64,000 nucleotides of DNA from Actinomadura sp. HBU206391 (GCF_014323665.1 NZ_JABVEB010000002.1:98532-162531); one strand, 5' to 3'; shown: positions 18,040 through 26,014, counted from the stretch's first letter. Numbers and translations: made by a program. Notes: generated from the sequence alone by a model not told the origin.

Positions 18040-18531
18040 GTGCCACGTGAGACTGGACGCAAGCTTGTCGCCCAGAACAAGCGCGCCCGCTACGACTACC
18101 ACATCGACGACACCTGGGAAGCCGGCATGGTGCTCCAGGGCACCGAGGTGAAGTCGCTGCGGGCGGGCCGCGCCTCGCTCGTCGACGGTTACGCCGTGGT
18201 GCGCGACGGCGAGGTGTGGCTCATGGGCGTCCACATTCCCGAGTACACACAGGGCACGTGGACCAACCACGAACCGCGCCGCCCGCGCAAGCTGCTGCTC
18301 CACCGGCGGGAGATCAGCCGTCTCGTCGGCATGACGCAGGAGCAGGGGCTCACGCTCATCCCGCTGTCCCTCTACTTCAAGGACGGCAAGGCCAAGGTCG
18401 AGATCGGGCTCGGCCGCGGCAAGCGCACGCACGACAAACGCCAGGACATCGCGAAGCGCGAGGCCAAACGAGATATGGAGCGGGCGGTGCGCCACCGGTC
18501 GCGGCCCGCCTCCCGGCGCGCCGGAGCATAG
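18040..18531 (+). CDS. smpB: tmRNA-binding protein SmpB
   Basis: A 163-residue protein that delivers tmRNA to stalled ribosomes. It has the SmpB OB-fold signatures [34 protein letters not shown] and the C-terminal RGKRTHDKR region, followed by a basic tail that becomes helical in the mRNA channel. The GTG at 18040 gives the normal N-terminus. Its RNA partner ssrA is in the window at 20830, 2.3 kb downstream, with the degenerate PBP gene in between. Confidence 0.96.
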   Translation: MPRETGRKLVAQNKRARYDYHIDDTWEAGMVLQGTEVKSLRAGRASLVDGYAVVRDGEVWLMGVHIPEYTQGTWTNHEPRRPRKLLLHRREISRLVGMTQEQGLTLIPLSLYFKDGKAKVEIGLGRGKRTHDKRQDIAKREAKRDMERAVRHRSRPASRRAGA

Positions 18532-18533
18532 GC

Positions 18534-20405
18534 GTGCGAGGGACGCGGGGGATGCGAGGGACACGTTCGCGGGTCCGCCGGGTGATCGCGGCGGGTGTAT
18601 CGGCGCTGCTCGTGGCCACGGGCACCTCGGCCTGCTTCGCCGAGCCGTCGGTGCTGCCGACCGTACGGGACTTCCTGATCGCATGGCAGGTCGGCAACTA
18701 CCAGGCGGCGGCCAAGCACACGACGGGGAACCCGGCCGTGGTCGAATCGGCCCTCGCCCAGATCCGCGGCCAGCTCGACGCCGCGTCGCTGAGGCTGCGC
18801 ATGGGCCAGATCCGCAAGCAGGGCAACGAGGCCAACGCCCGCTTCGAGGTCAAGGTGGACCTCGGCGAGAACGGGGAGCCCTGGCAGTACCTGGGCCGGA
18901 TGAACCTGCGGCGGATCGACGGCGACTGGAAGATCATTTGGAGCCCTTCCATCGTCCACCCCAACCTGGACCAGGGCGAACGGCTCGCGATCGTGAGCGA
19001 GTCGCCGATCCGGGGAGCGGTCCTGGACGCCAACGGCAGATCCCTGCTGCGCACCGTGCGTGCCGACATCGTGGGCGTCTATCCCGGAACGCTGCAGAAC
19101 GTGGCGCAGACGATCACTCGGCTGGCGCGCGATACCAAGCTCGACTCCGAGCGGCTGATCGGCCGGGTGCGCTCCGCGCCGCCCAATGAGTTCCTGCCGC
19201 TCGTGACCCTGCAGCAGCCCGAGAACGCGGGGCTCAGCATGAAGCTGAGGCAGATCGACGGCCTTACCTTCCACCCGATCGACGCGCCGATCGCTCCGGC
19301 ACTGTCCGGTGAACTGGTGGGCCGGCTCGGACCCGCGACCGCGCAACGGTTGCAGGAGGTCGGCGCGCCGTACCAGCCCGGCGACACCATCGGCGTCACC
19401 GGGCTCCAGATGCTCTACCAGCGCCGGCTCGCCGGCATTCCCGCGATCAAGGTCGTGATCGAGGGCGCGCAGGGCAAGCAGGAGGTGCTGCGGGAGTGGA
19501 GCGGCCAGCCCAGCGGCCGCGTCCGTACGACCCTGAACCGCAAGCTGCAGACCCGGGCCGAGCTCGCGCTGCAGCACCTGAGCGTGCCGGCCTCACTGGT
19601 GGCCGTGCACAAGGCCACCGGCGAGATCCTGGCGGTGGCCAACCACGGGACCGGCTCGCGCAACCTGGCGATGGAGGGCAGCTATCCGCCGGGCCTGGCC
19701 TTCGGGATCGTGTCGGCCGAGGCGCTGCTGCTCAAGGGGATGGGCGCGAACAAGCGGACGGACTGCCCGGCGAGCACCACCGTGGGCGGCCAGAAGATCA
19801 CCAATCCGGGCCCGGCCAGGGGCAAGTCGACCTTCCAGATGAACTTCGCCTACTCCTGCGCGACGACGCTGGCCGGCCTGAGCACCACCGTCGACATCGA
19901 CACGCTGATGCGCGAGGTGGACCGCTTCGGCCTCGGCAAGCAGTGGGGGCTTCCGGTACCGGCCTTCTCCGGTTCGGTTCCGCGCCCGGCGAACGACGCG
20001 GAGAAGGCCGGAATCATGCTGGGCCAGGGTGGGGTGCGGGTCAGCCCGCTCGCCATGGCCCTGGTGGCGGGGGCCGCCGACTCGGGTACCTGGCGCCCGC
20101 CGAGGCTGCTGACCGACCCCCTGGTTCCGCAGACGCTCCAGCCCCAGCCGCTCGAGCCCGAGGGGTTCCAGGATCTGCGGAAGCTGACTCAGCGGTCGGT
20201 CTTCCAGGGCACCGCGAAGGCCGCCAGGACCCAGACCGGTGCGACGGTGTACGGCGTCTCCGCCGCCGTCGACTACACCGACGAAGGTCGGCAGAAGACG
20301 GTGTCGTGGTTCGTGGGGTCCCGTGGCGAGTTCGCCTTCGCGATCGCCGTCGAGGGCAAGGCGTCCGCCGCCCAGCTCGCCAACCGGTTCCTGACGCTCG
20401 GCTGA
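18534..20405 (+). CDS. penicillin-binding-protein homologue lacking all three catalytic motifs (pseudoenzyme)
   Basis: A 623-residue protein with the layout of class B PBPs. It has an N-terminal lipobox-like signal (GTSACFAEP), an NTF2-like MecA_N domain (about 40-145), a PBP dimerisation domain and a transpeptidase fold (about 340-620). The catalytic SxxK box, expected as PPGSTFK, reads PPGLAFG (Leu388...Gly391). The SxN box reads Ser441-Cys-Ala. The KTGTA strand reads VSAAV (575-579), within otherwise conserved VDYTDEG and SWFVGSRGEFAFA. No acyl-enzyme can form, yet the frame is intact and well conserved elsewhere, so a structural or regulatory role is likely. GTG 18534 has GGAG seven bases upstream; ATG 18552 is an alternative. 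It starts two bases after smpB. Confidence 0.85.
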   Translation: MRGTRGMRGTRSRVRRVIAAGVSALLVATGTSACFAEPSVLPTVRDFLIAWQVGNYQAAAKHTTGNPAVVESALAQIRGQLDAASLRLRMGQIRKQGNEANARFEVKVDLGENGEPWQYLGRMNLRRIDGDWKIIWSPSIVHPNLDQGERLAIVSESPIRGAVLDANGRSLLRTVRADIVGVYPGTLQNVAQTITRLARDTKLDSERLIGRVRSAPPNEFLPLVTLQQPENAGLSMKLRQIDGLTFHPIDAPIAPALSGELVGRLGPATAQRLQEVGAPYQPGDTIGVTGLQMLYQRRLAGIPAIKVVIEGAQGKQEVLREWSGQPSGRVRTTLNRKLQTRAELALQHLSVPASLVAVHKATGEILAVANHGTGSRNLAMEGSYPPGLAFGIVSAEALLLKGMGANKRTDCPASTTVGGQKITNPGPARGKSTFQMNFAYSCATTLAGLSTTVDIDTLMREVDRFGLGKQWGLPVPAFSGSVPRPANDAEKAGIMLGQGGVRVSPLAMALVAGAADSGTWRPPRLLTDPLVPQTLQPQPLEPEGFQDLRKLTQRSVFQGTAKAARTQTGATVYGVSAAVDYTDEGRQKTVSWFVGSRGEFAFAIAVEGKASAAQLANRFLTLG

Positions 20406-20478
20406 CCCACGAGAACGCCCTGGCCACAAGGGATTCCGGGCACTCGTTACCGTTTTGTTATTCCTTTACCTTGGGGTC

Positions 20479-20505
20479 GCAACCTTCGAGGGGCATCCGG
20501 ACGTC
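20479..20505 (+). promoter_or_regulatory. ECF-type promoter (GCAACC...CGTC)
   Basis: GCAACC at 20479-20484 and CGTC at 20502-20505 are separated by 17 bases. This is the pattern of promoters read by SigE-like extracytoplasmic-function sigma factors in actinobacteria (AAC at -35, CGTC at -10). Transcription would start near 20512. No open reading frame follows. The next element is a run of four hairpins and then ssrA. Confidence 0.5.
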
Positions 20506-20511
20506 TTTAAG

Positions 20512-20660
20512 AGTGACTGAGCTTCCGCTTGGGGGGTTGCGGACTCAGTCGCCGTGATGAGACCAGAGCCTCGTCTCGGGGGAGGCTCTGCCGTCCGGAC
20601 CGGCCCGACCCTGCCGGTCGGCCCCGGGGGTGCGACACTGTTTCGCGCCCCCGGGGCTCT
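20512..20660 (+). ncRNA. candidate structured small RNA of four consecutive hairpins
   Basis: Four hairpins stand back to back. H1 pairs 20513-20521 with 20544-20552, with an inner CCGC/GCGG stem. H2 pairs CAGAGCCTC (20564-20572) with 20582-20590, a perfect 9-bp stem. H3 pairs GACCGGC (20598-20604) with 20613-20619, a perfect 7-bp stem. H4 pairs 20621-20634 with 20644-20657: 14 bp, ten of them a perfect GC-rich outer stem. H1 begins where the ECF-type promoter would start transcription, and H4 would serve as a terminator. No reading frame with coding character crosses the element. I cannot match it to a known RNA family. Confidence 0.45.
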
Positions 20661-20829
20661 CACGTGCGAAGGCGTGATCACTGCCGCCTCCGGTCCCCTC
20701 CTCCGCGTGGTCTCGATCAGAGGCCTTGGCGGCGTGTCGGCCTGCCGGGAATCTCGTTGGCGCCCCGTGCGTTGACCATGTACGGTGAGGAAATACGGGC
20801 GTCTCGGCGTCCGGTTGACAACTCAACAT

Positions 20830-21200
20830 GGGGGTGACTGGCTTCGACTTCGGTGGTCGAGTCAGGTGAAGCGGGTCGAGGGTTGCGATGACGACCTCGT
20901 TAATCCTGTTGTCGCAAACCAACAAGTGCCAACTCTAAGCGCACTGAGTTCGCCCTCGCCGCCTGAGGCGAGTAGCGACTCTGTCAGCCCGGGAGTGTCT
21001 CCGGCCCGGGATCTGGCATCGTAAGGAGACTCAACCTGCCGATCCGGTCGCGGGACCGGTAGGGAAACCCAACAGCGACTGAGCCTGTCGGTGACTTGCC
21101 TGTGTGAGCGCCGGGGCTGAGAAAACGATTAACAGGCTGCACCCGGAGAAGCCCTGTATCACTACCGAAGGACGCGGGTTCGATTCCCGCCACCTCCACC
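20830..21200 (+). ncRNA. ssrA: transfer-messenger RNA (tmRNA)
   Basis: The 5' end GGGGGTGACTGGCTTCGACTT and the 3' end GGTTCGATTCCCGCCACCTCCACC form the tRNA-like domain. The acceptor stem GGGGGTG pairs with CACCTCC, and the T-arm GGTTCGATTCC is standard. The tag reading frame runs from the resume codon GCC at 20928 to TGA at 20964-20966 and encodes ANSKRTEFALAA, ending in the ALAA degradation signal. The final CCA does not appear to be encoded in full. SmpB is encoded 2.3 kb upstream. The RNA rescues stalled ribosomes and tags the unfinished protein. Confidence 0.95.
20928..20966 (+). other. tmRNA proteolysis-tag reading frame
   Basis: Twelve codons plus TGA encode ANSKRTEFALAA. Resume codon GCC supplies the first tag alanine after the one charged on tmRNA. 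From memory, Thermobifida tmRNA carries the same tag, which supports a Streptosporangiales origin. Confidence 0.85.
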
Positions 21201-21205
21201 CATCT

Positions 21206-21244
21206 AGAAGCCGCTGGCCAGAGCCCATCTGGCTGGCGGCTTCT
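21206..21244 (+). terminator. ssrA terminator hairpin
   Basis: The arms 21206-21222 and 21228-21244 pair over 17 bases (two G-U pairs) around a 5-base loop GCCCA, starting about six bases after the mature 3' end of tmRNA. Only a short T run follows, typical of GC-rich actinobacterial terminators. Confidence 0.8.
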
Positions 21245-21271
21245 TGGCTGTGCGCCCACTTTACGCCCACT

Positions 21272-21463
21272 TTAGGAGTCCCGCCTGCCGAGAATCTCGG
21301 CCGCCTGGGCGGACGCCACACCGCCGCCCATGTACACGTCCTGTGTCACCTACGGCTTGGCGTGCCCAAGGTGGTCGGCGATTGCGCGGGCACTCAGGCC
21401 GGCCTCGTCGAGCCGGGTCGCAACCGTTCTCCGGAACGTGTACGTCGTCACCCAGCCATACGC
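21272..21463 (-). pseudogene. phage-type tyrosine integrase, C-terminal remnant
   Basis: The minus strand encodes TYTFRRTVATRLDEAGLSARAIADHLGHAKP, a TAG stop, then VTQDVYMGGGVASAQAAEIL and a natural TAA. This is the last 60 or so residues of a tyrosine recombinase. The box II Arg, the LGH histidine and the nucleophilic Tyr (DVYMG) are there, but the HxxR histidine is Tyr and a nonsense codon separates LGH from the nucleophile. The rest (about 330 residues) is gone. Its stop lies 72 bases from the ssrA 3' end, the classic integration site for islands whose integrase sits next to attL or attR. Confidence 0.75.
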
Positions 21464-21475
21464 ATCAGCATCGAT

Positions 21476-21769
21476 ACGGGTGATGCGGCCGAGGTCGCCT
21501 TCGCTTACTACCAGCGCTGGGAGCACGAGTCGGGACTGGACGAGATCGAAACCCACCTACGCGGCGGCGGCGGGATCCTCCGCTCCCGGAGCTCTGACCT
21601 GGTTGAACAGGAGATGTCGGGCGTCCTGCTGACCCACTACGCGATCCGTGAGCTGATGTGCCGGGCCGCCGACGAAGCCGACGAAGACCCCGACCGGATC
21701 AGCTTCATCCGGACCGTCCGCCTCGTCCGCCGCCGGATCGACGATCCGGCGGCCTTTTCCCTCCATTGA
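21476..21769 (+). pseudogene. IS4-family transposase, C-terminal remnant
   Basis: The plus strand encodes DAAEVAFAYYQRWEHESGLDE and continues through LVEQEMSGVLLTHYAIRELM, RAADEADEDPDRISF and RRRIDDPAAF. This is the last 95 residues of an IS4-group DDE transposase, including the region of the Y-R-E-K signature (here Y, R and E are present and K is replaced by Glu). The N-terminal two thirds are missing. Homology begins within about 15 bases of the point where the integrase remnant stops, so one rearrangement cut both. No terminal inverted repeats were found. Confidence 0.75.
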
Positions 21770-21883
21770 GGGCGATCAGCGCCCCATGAACAAAACCGTA
21801 CGGTCTTGCGGAGAGCGGCTGTGGTTACCCAGAGCACGGCAGGTGGTTCGTTCAGCAACCATGACGGCCATTGAGGCGAAATA

Positions 21884-22375
21884 ATGCGATACATGAGTGA
21901 GCAGGACGGGCGAGCGAGGCGGCAGGAGGGCCAAAGGGCCGCGGAGGAGGCCGAGCAGCCTGATGGCTGCATGGGCGTCATCGGGTGGGCTCTGATGGTG
22001 TTCGGCGCTGTCATCATCGGCAGGGCGGTGTTCGGAGAGGTCTATGGTGACTGGCGCCCCACCGTGCTGTGGCTCGGTCTCGGCGTGCCCCTGCTGCTCT
22101 TCGGGCTCGCCTTCAACGGGTGGGCGGTGCGACTCTGCGCCGCCATGGCGTGGACTCTGCCCGCGACGATCCTGTTCGGAGCTCTGATCGTCATGGTCGA
22201 CCCAGGGTACGCCTCCGTTCTCGACGGCCCGGAGAATTGGGTGGGCTCAACCTTGGAGGCACGCCTTGTCGCGGGCTTCTTGATGGTCGTGGGCGCGGCC
22301 GGCCTGATCGGCTGGGGATACTCCGTTCGCAACGGGCTGGGCACGTGGGTAGGTCGGCGATCCGACGACGCGTGA
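21884..22375 (+). CDS. hypothetical four-helix membrane protein
   Basis: A 163-residue protein with a charged N-terminal tail (SEQDGRARRQEGQRAAEEAE) and four predicted membrane helices: about 30-50, 60-78, 82-103 and 126-148. I recognise no family. GAGG lies seven bases before ATG 21884; ATG 21893 is an alternative. It is the first intact gene after the mobile-element remnants and may have arrived with them or be a core gene. Confidence 0.55.
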   Translation: MRYMSEQDGRARRQEGQRAAEEAEQPDGCMGVIGWALMVFGAVIIGRAVFGEVYGDWRPTVLWLGLGVPLLLFGLAFNGWAVRLCAAMAWTLPATILFGALIVMVDPGYASVLDGPENWVGSTLEARLVAGFLMVVGAAGLIGWGYSVRNGLGTWVGRRSDDA

Positions 22376-23146
22376 CGGGACTGTCCGAATGACCGTACAG
22401 ACCCCTCTGACGTCCTTCGGGACAGTCGGTGGCAGGCACTGCATGCATGCTCGTGCTCGGGCGTCATCGATCGGTCGAGCATAGTGAGGGGTTCGCGCTA
22501 TCCGGCTGACAGCTTGTCGGCTTCAAGCCGGGCGGCCGTGGTCGGACGTTCTCCAGCGCCCGGCCTTGTTATTCGACGAGGTAGGGGGCCTGGCCGAGGG
22601 CTGCGACGGGGCGTGACCCCGGTGAACCCGGCACCATCGGAATCAGCTTCGAGTCGGGAATCTATGTCGACGCGGAGTGCCTTCTCGACGTCGTTTTCCG
22701 CGCCGGGTCGTACCTCTTTCACAAGCACCCGGAGGTAGTCATCTTCGGTGCGCTTTGCAGAAAGGCCGTGGCGCAGGCTGTGATGCGCTATGGCCTGTGT
22801 GAGCGGCGTCAAGAACGGCGTTGTCCTGACGTCCGGGGCGAAGATGGCGGTGATGTCGACCAGACCGCCGACATCGACGCTGCGCAGGGCGATCCCATCA
22901 TCGCCAGCAGTGGTGATGTGGACCGCGGAGCGGGTGCCGATCACGGCTCGGCGCGCTGCGCGCGCCTTCGCCGGGGCCCGCTGTGTTTTCCCGGGGGGAC
23001 GACCCCCCGGAGCCGCCCGCTGTGGGGGCTCTGCCCCCACACCCCCGCGCCTCGCGCCTCGCGCTCTTGCAGGGGTTCGAGTACGCGCTTGTGCAGGGTT
23101 CGAGTTCGCGATTTCCGCTGGCGGGAGATCACAGTACGCTGCCCCT
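22376..23146. other. 771-bp region without a convincing gene
   Basis: The minus strand has an open frame from GTG 22944 to 22498 (148 residues). Its central part (FLTPLTQAIAHHSLRHGLS, then VLVKEVRPGAENDVEKALRV) looks protein-like, but it lacks a ribosome-binding site and its C-terminus is Pro/Arg-rich. It could be a fragment of a decayed gene. The stretch 22991-23041 is a double hairpin listed separately. The rest up to the EI24 gene start shows no signal I can name. Confidence 0.4.
22991..23041. repeat. double GC hairpin element
   Basis: CCGGGGGG-ACGA-CCCCCCGG (22991-23010) is followed ten bases later by TGTGGGGGC-TCT-GCCCCCACA (23021-23041), two perfect stems of 8 and 9 bp with very short loops. 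From memory, similar paired G/C hairpins are scattered between genes in several actinomycete genomes, so this is probably a dispersed extragenic element. It may also stop transcription. Confidence 0.6.
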
Positions 23147-23992
23147 GTGTATGAGCCACAGCCGCGGCGGCGGCAGCGACCTGGGGATCTGTTCACGGGC
23201 GTGGGCTACCTCGGACGAGGACTGGCCTGGGTCGCGAAACGCCCCAAACAGTATCTGTTCGGACTAATCCCGGCGTTCATCGCGCTGGCGCTGTTCGGTA
23301 CTGGGCTGGTCTTCCTGGGGATCTACGCCGGCGACCTGGCGGAATGGATCACTCCGTTCGCCGACGGCTGGTCGTCGGGCTCGCGGTCGGCCCTGCGGGT
23401 CATCACGGCACTCGCGATCTTCGGGACCGGGGCGTTCCTTTCAGTGATCTTGTTCACAGCGGTCACCCTGCTGATCGGTGAGCCCTTCTACGAGAGCATC
23501 GCCGTCCGGGTCGAGGAGTCGCAGGGCGGTGCCCCGCCAGAGCCGGACGTGCCGCTCCACGTCCAGATTCTTCGCGGCGTGCGCGATGCGATCGTCATCG
23601 GGCTCATGGCCATCGGTTTCGGCGTGGTCTTCTTCGTGCTCGGTTTCGTGCCGGTCATCGGTCAGACGGTGGTGCCGGTGGCCGCGGCCTGCGTCACCGG
23701 CTTCTTCCTGGCCGGCGAGCTGACCGCCATCGCCTTGGAGCGCCGTGGCCTGCGCCGAAAGGATCGGTTCGCCCTGCTCAGGCGGAACTGGCTGCTCGTG
23801 GTCGGGTTCGGCGCGGCGACGGTGGTGCTGTTCCTCATTCCGCTGGGCGCCGTGTTCGCGATGCCCGGCGCGGTCGCGGGCGGCACGCTCCTCGCGAGGG
23901 AACGACTCGCGCCGGCGAATGTCGGGCTGTCCGCTCCGGGTGTGCCGGGCCTCCCTACCAGCGGTCTCCCCGGCACCGGACCGAGCCGATGA
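23147..23992 (+). CDS. EI24/CysZ-like membrane protein
   Basis: A 281-residue protein of the EI24 domain family (etoposide-induced 2.4/CysZ-like). It begins with the typical FTGVGYLGRGLAWVAKRPKQ, followed by a helix pair, a LIGEPFYESIAVRVEE amphipathic segment, further helices (about 145-200) and the HTFLLRRNW-like motif FALLRRNWLLVVGFG. CysZ proteins conduct sulfate in proteobacteria. For actinobacterial members this is not shown and no cys genes are near. The GTG at 23147 starts where homology begins; the open frame upstream runs through the non-coding hairpin region. Confidence 0.75.
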   Translation: MYEPQPRRRQRPGDLFTGVGYLGRGLAWVAKRPKQYLFGLIPAFIALALFGTGLVFLGIYAGDLAEWITPFADGWSSGSRSALRVITALAIFGTGAFLSVILFTAVTLLIGEPFYESIAVRVEESQGGAPPEPDVPLHVQILRGVRDAIVIGLMAIGFGVVFFVLGFVPVIGQTVVPVAAACVTGFFLAGELTAIALERRGLRRKDRFALLRRNWLLVVGFGAATVVLFLIPLGAVFAMPGAVAGGTLLARERLAPANVGLSAPGVPGLPTSGLPGTGPSR

Positions 23993-24060
23993 CGAGCTGT
24001 GTCCCGAGCGTGATTTCAGGCTCCGAGCGAGAATGTTGATCTTCGCGTAGCCTGTCCCGC

Positions 24061-25971
24061 ATGTCCGATCAGGGGGATCTCGCGAAGCGCTGGAACGCGC
24101 AGAGCGACGACACCAATGCCTTCAATCCCGCCGATGATGCGACGGGTCCGATACCGGCTGTGGATCCGGTGGACGAGTACGGACCGGCCCCGGTCTGGTC
24201 CGACTCGACCGAGGCCGAGCTGGCCGATACCGGCCAGGGCCAGACCGACCAGGGCCAGACCGACGAGGCCGAGAGCGGCCAGGCGGAGGCCTGGCCGACA
24301 GGCCCGCAGCAGGCGACCTTCACGTCGGCCGGGTTCGAGCCGGAGGATGAGCCACCGCCGGGACGGCTGGTGTTCCCTGAGGCTCAGGTCCCTGCGGCGG
24401 AGGACGAGCCCTTTGCCGAGGGCGCGGCGCCCGCGCTGCCGGAGCGGATGCCGAGACCGCCCAGGGCATCGGACTACTTCGGCACGGACGAACTGGGCAT
24501 GGACTACCCGGCCACGGGTCACACGGGCACGGGTTACGACGCCAAGCCCTACGGCGGCACGGATGCGCCGGCCACGGACTACACCGACACGGGCCGCTCA
24601 GGCTCTGACGACGCGGGCGCCCAGTACGCCGGCACCGACCGCACCGCGTCGGAGTACACGTCATCGGACTACACCGGGTCGGACTACCTGGGGTCGGACT
24701 ACGCGGGGTCGGATTACCCGGCCTCCGATTACCAGGCCACGGACCGCACCGAGCGCACGGCTTCGGACTACGGCCCATCCGGCTACGGGCCGGGCTACGG
24801 GCCGTCCGAGTACGGGCCTTCTGAATATGGGCCGGCGGACTACGCGGCACCCGAATCCGGACCGGAATTCGGCGCGCCCGGGACACCGGACGACGACCGT
24901 GAGGAGGCCGACAGGGCCGCGGCTCGGATGGAGTTCTCCGCGCCGCCGGCGGGCGGCTGGGAGGGGTCGCTGTTCGACGGCACCGCCGACTCCGAGCCTG
25001 GTGATGGGCGCTACGCGCCGGTGTCGCTGTCGGGGCCGAGCACCCCGCCGAAGCCCGGCACGCCCAGCAGCGGGAACCTGCGCATTCCCGACTGGATGCG
25101 GGAGGAGAACGGGGGCGGGGCCGGGGGCCCCTCCGACGAGGACGACTTCGGGACCAAGCCCAGGAGCAGGGCCAAGGACAAGACCCGGCACAAGAACAGA
25201 GGTGCGGACAAGGCCGAGGACTCGGGCGCGGGGTCCCGGGTCGCGCTGTTCGCCGGCGTGGGGCTGCTCGTCGTCGCGCTGATCGCGTCCGCGGTGGTCT
25301 ACGTCCTCAAGTCCGGGGGCGACTCGGGCGCCGAGCCCGCCGAGCGCACGACCAGCCCCGGCCGGCCCGCCGCGGGTGACCAGAAGCAGAATCCCCTGCC
25401 GACGCCCGCCGACAAGGCGCTCAGGCCGTTCCCGGGCACCCGCAGCAACGTCATCGGCCGGTTCACCGACACTCGCGCCGGCCTGTCGTACCCGAGGTTC
25501 GGTCCGCCCTGGCAACTGCCCACGAAACAGAACAAGCTCGGCCAGCTCGGCTGGTCGGGGCAGCAGATCGTGGTGACCGAGCAGCGCGGCACCCGGCTCT
25601 GGTACGGGCAGCTGCTCAGCGGGACCCTCAACCCGGCCGAGCTCAGCATGTACGGCGGGACGGGCACCGAGAAGGCCGCGGCCGTCGCCTTCGCCCACAG
25701 CATCGAGACGCGCTTCTACGGCTTCCCGCACAAGACCCAGCCCTACGCCTCGCAGGCGCTCACGGTGGACGGGCGCAAGGGCTGGTTGATCAGCTCCTAC
25801 CTGCGATACCAGCGACCGGGTGTGAAGGCGACGGGCGAGCTCCTGGTCACCGCCGTCATCGACACCGGCGGCAAGGCCCCGGCGGTGCTGTTCATCGGGA
25901 TCCCGAGCACCCACCGCAAGCTCTGGGCCGACGTCAGCTACTTCCTGAGTAACCTCCACCTGGCCCGCTGA
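24061..25971 (+). CDS. hypothetical single-pass protein with long repetitive disordered N-terminus
   Basis: A 636-residue protein. Residues 1-390 are acidic, disordered and repetitive: five SDY-type pentapeptides and then several EYGPS/GYGP units. A basic stretch (KPRSRAKDKTRHKNRGADK) precedes one membrane helix near 397-419 (VALFAGVGLLVVALIASAVV). The outer part, from about 455, is a compact globular domain (PRFGPPWQLPTKQNKLGQLG, WYGQLLSGTLNPAELSMYGG, VDGRKGWLISSYLRY) that occurs in other actinobacterial membrane proteins of unknown role. The long cytoplasmic tail may bind partners or undergo phosphorylation (inference). ATG 24061 is the only reasonable start. Confidence 0.75.
   Translation: MSDQGDLAKRWNAQSDDTNAFNPADDATGPIPAVDPVDEYGPAPVWSDSTEAELADTGQGQTDQGQTDEAESGQAEAWPTGPQQATFTSAGFEPEDEPPPGRLVFPEAQVPAAEDEPFAEGAAPALPERMPRPPRASDYFGTDELGMDYPATGHTGTGYDAKPYGGTDAPATDYTDTGRSGSDDAGAQYAGTDRTASEYTSSDYTGSDYLGSDYAGSDYPASDYQATDRTERTASDYGPSGYGPGYGPSEYGPSEYGPADYAAPESGPEFGAPGTPDDDREEADRAAARMEFSAPPAGGWEGSLFDGTADSEPGDGRYAPVSLSGPSTPPKPGTPSSGNLRIPDWMREENGGGAGGPSDEDDFGTKPRSRAKDKTRHKNRGADKAEDSGAGSRVALFAGVGLLVVALIASAVVYVLKSGGDSGAEPAERTTSPGRPAAGDQKQNPLPTPADKALRPFPGTRSNVIGRFTDTRAGLSYPRFGPPWQLPTKQNKLGQLGWSGQQIVVTEQRGTRLWYGQLLSGTLNPAELSMYGGTGTEKAAAVAFAHSIETRFYGFPHKTQPYASQALTVDGRKGWLISSYLRYQRPGVKATGELLVTAVIDTGGKAPAVLFIGIPSTHRKLWADVSYFLSNLHLAR
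24664..24738. repeat. 15-bp tandem repeat encoding SDYxG units
   Basis: Five 15-base units of the type TCGGACTACnnnGGG run head to tail in the disordered segment of the membrane protein at 24061, encoding SDYTG/SDYLG/SDYAG/SDYPA/SDYQA. Third positions vary, so the array is not newly copied. Confidence 0.8.
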
Positions 25972-26014
25972 TCCGCCGTCCCGGTTCGAGTCCGGCCGAC
26001 GGGCCCCGATAAAC

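Noticed and set aside
20406..20660. c-di-AMP (ydaO-type) or other known riboswitch before ssrA
   Set aside because: The conserved riboswitch cores are not recognisable, and no riboswitch-controlled reading frame follows.
21104..21769. A 221-residue plus-strand gene spanning the ssrA 3' end
   Set aside because: Its first half is read through tmRNA and the antisense of an integrase; only the last 95 residues are IS4 transposase.
22498..23196. 232-residue minus-strand gene
   Set aside because: The N-terminal third runs through the GC hairpin element and is Arg/Ala-rich. Only the middle looks protein-like and no ribosome-binding site was found, so it is described as part of the gap instead.
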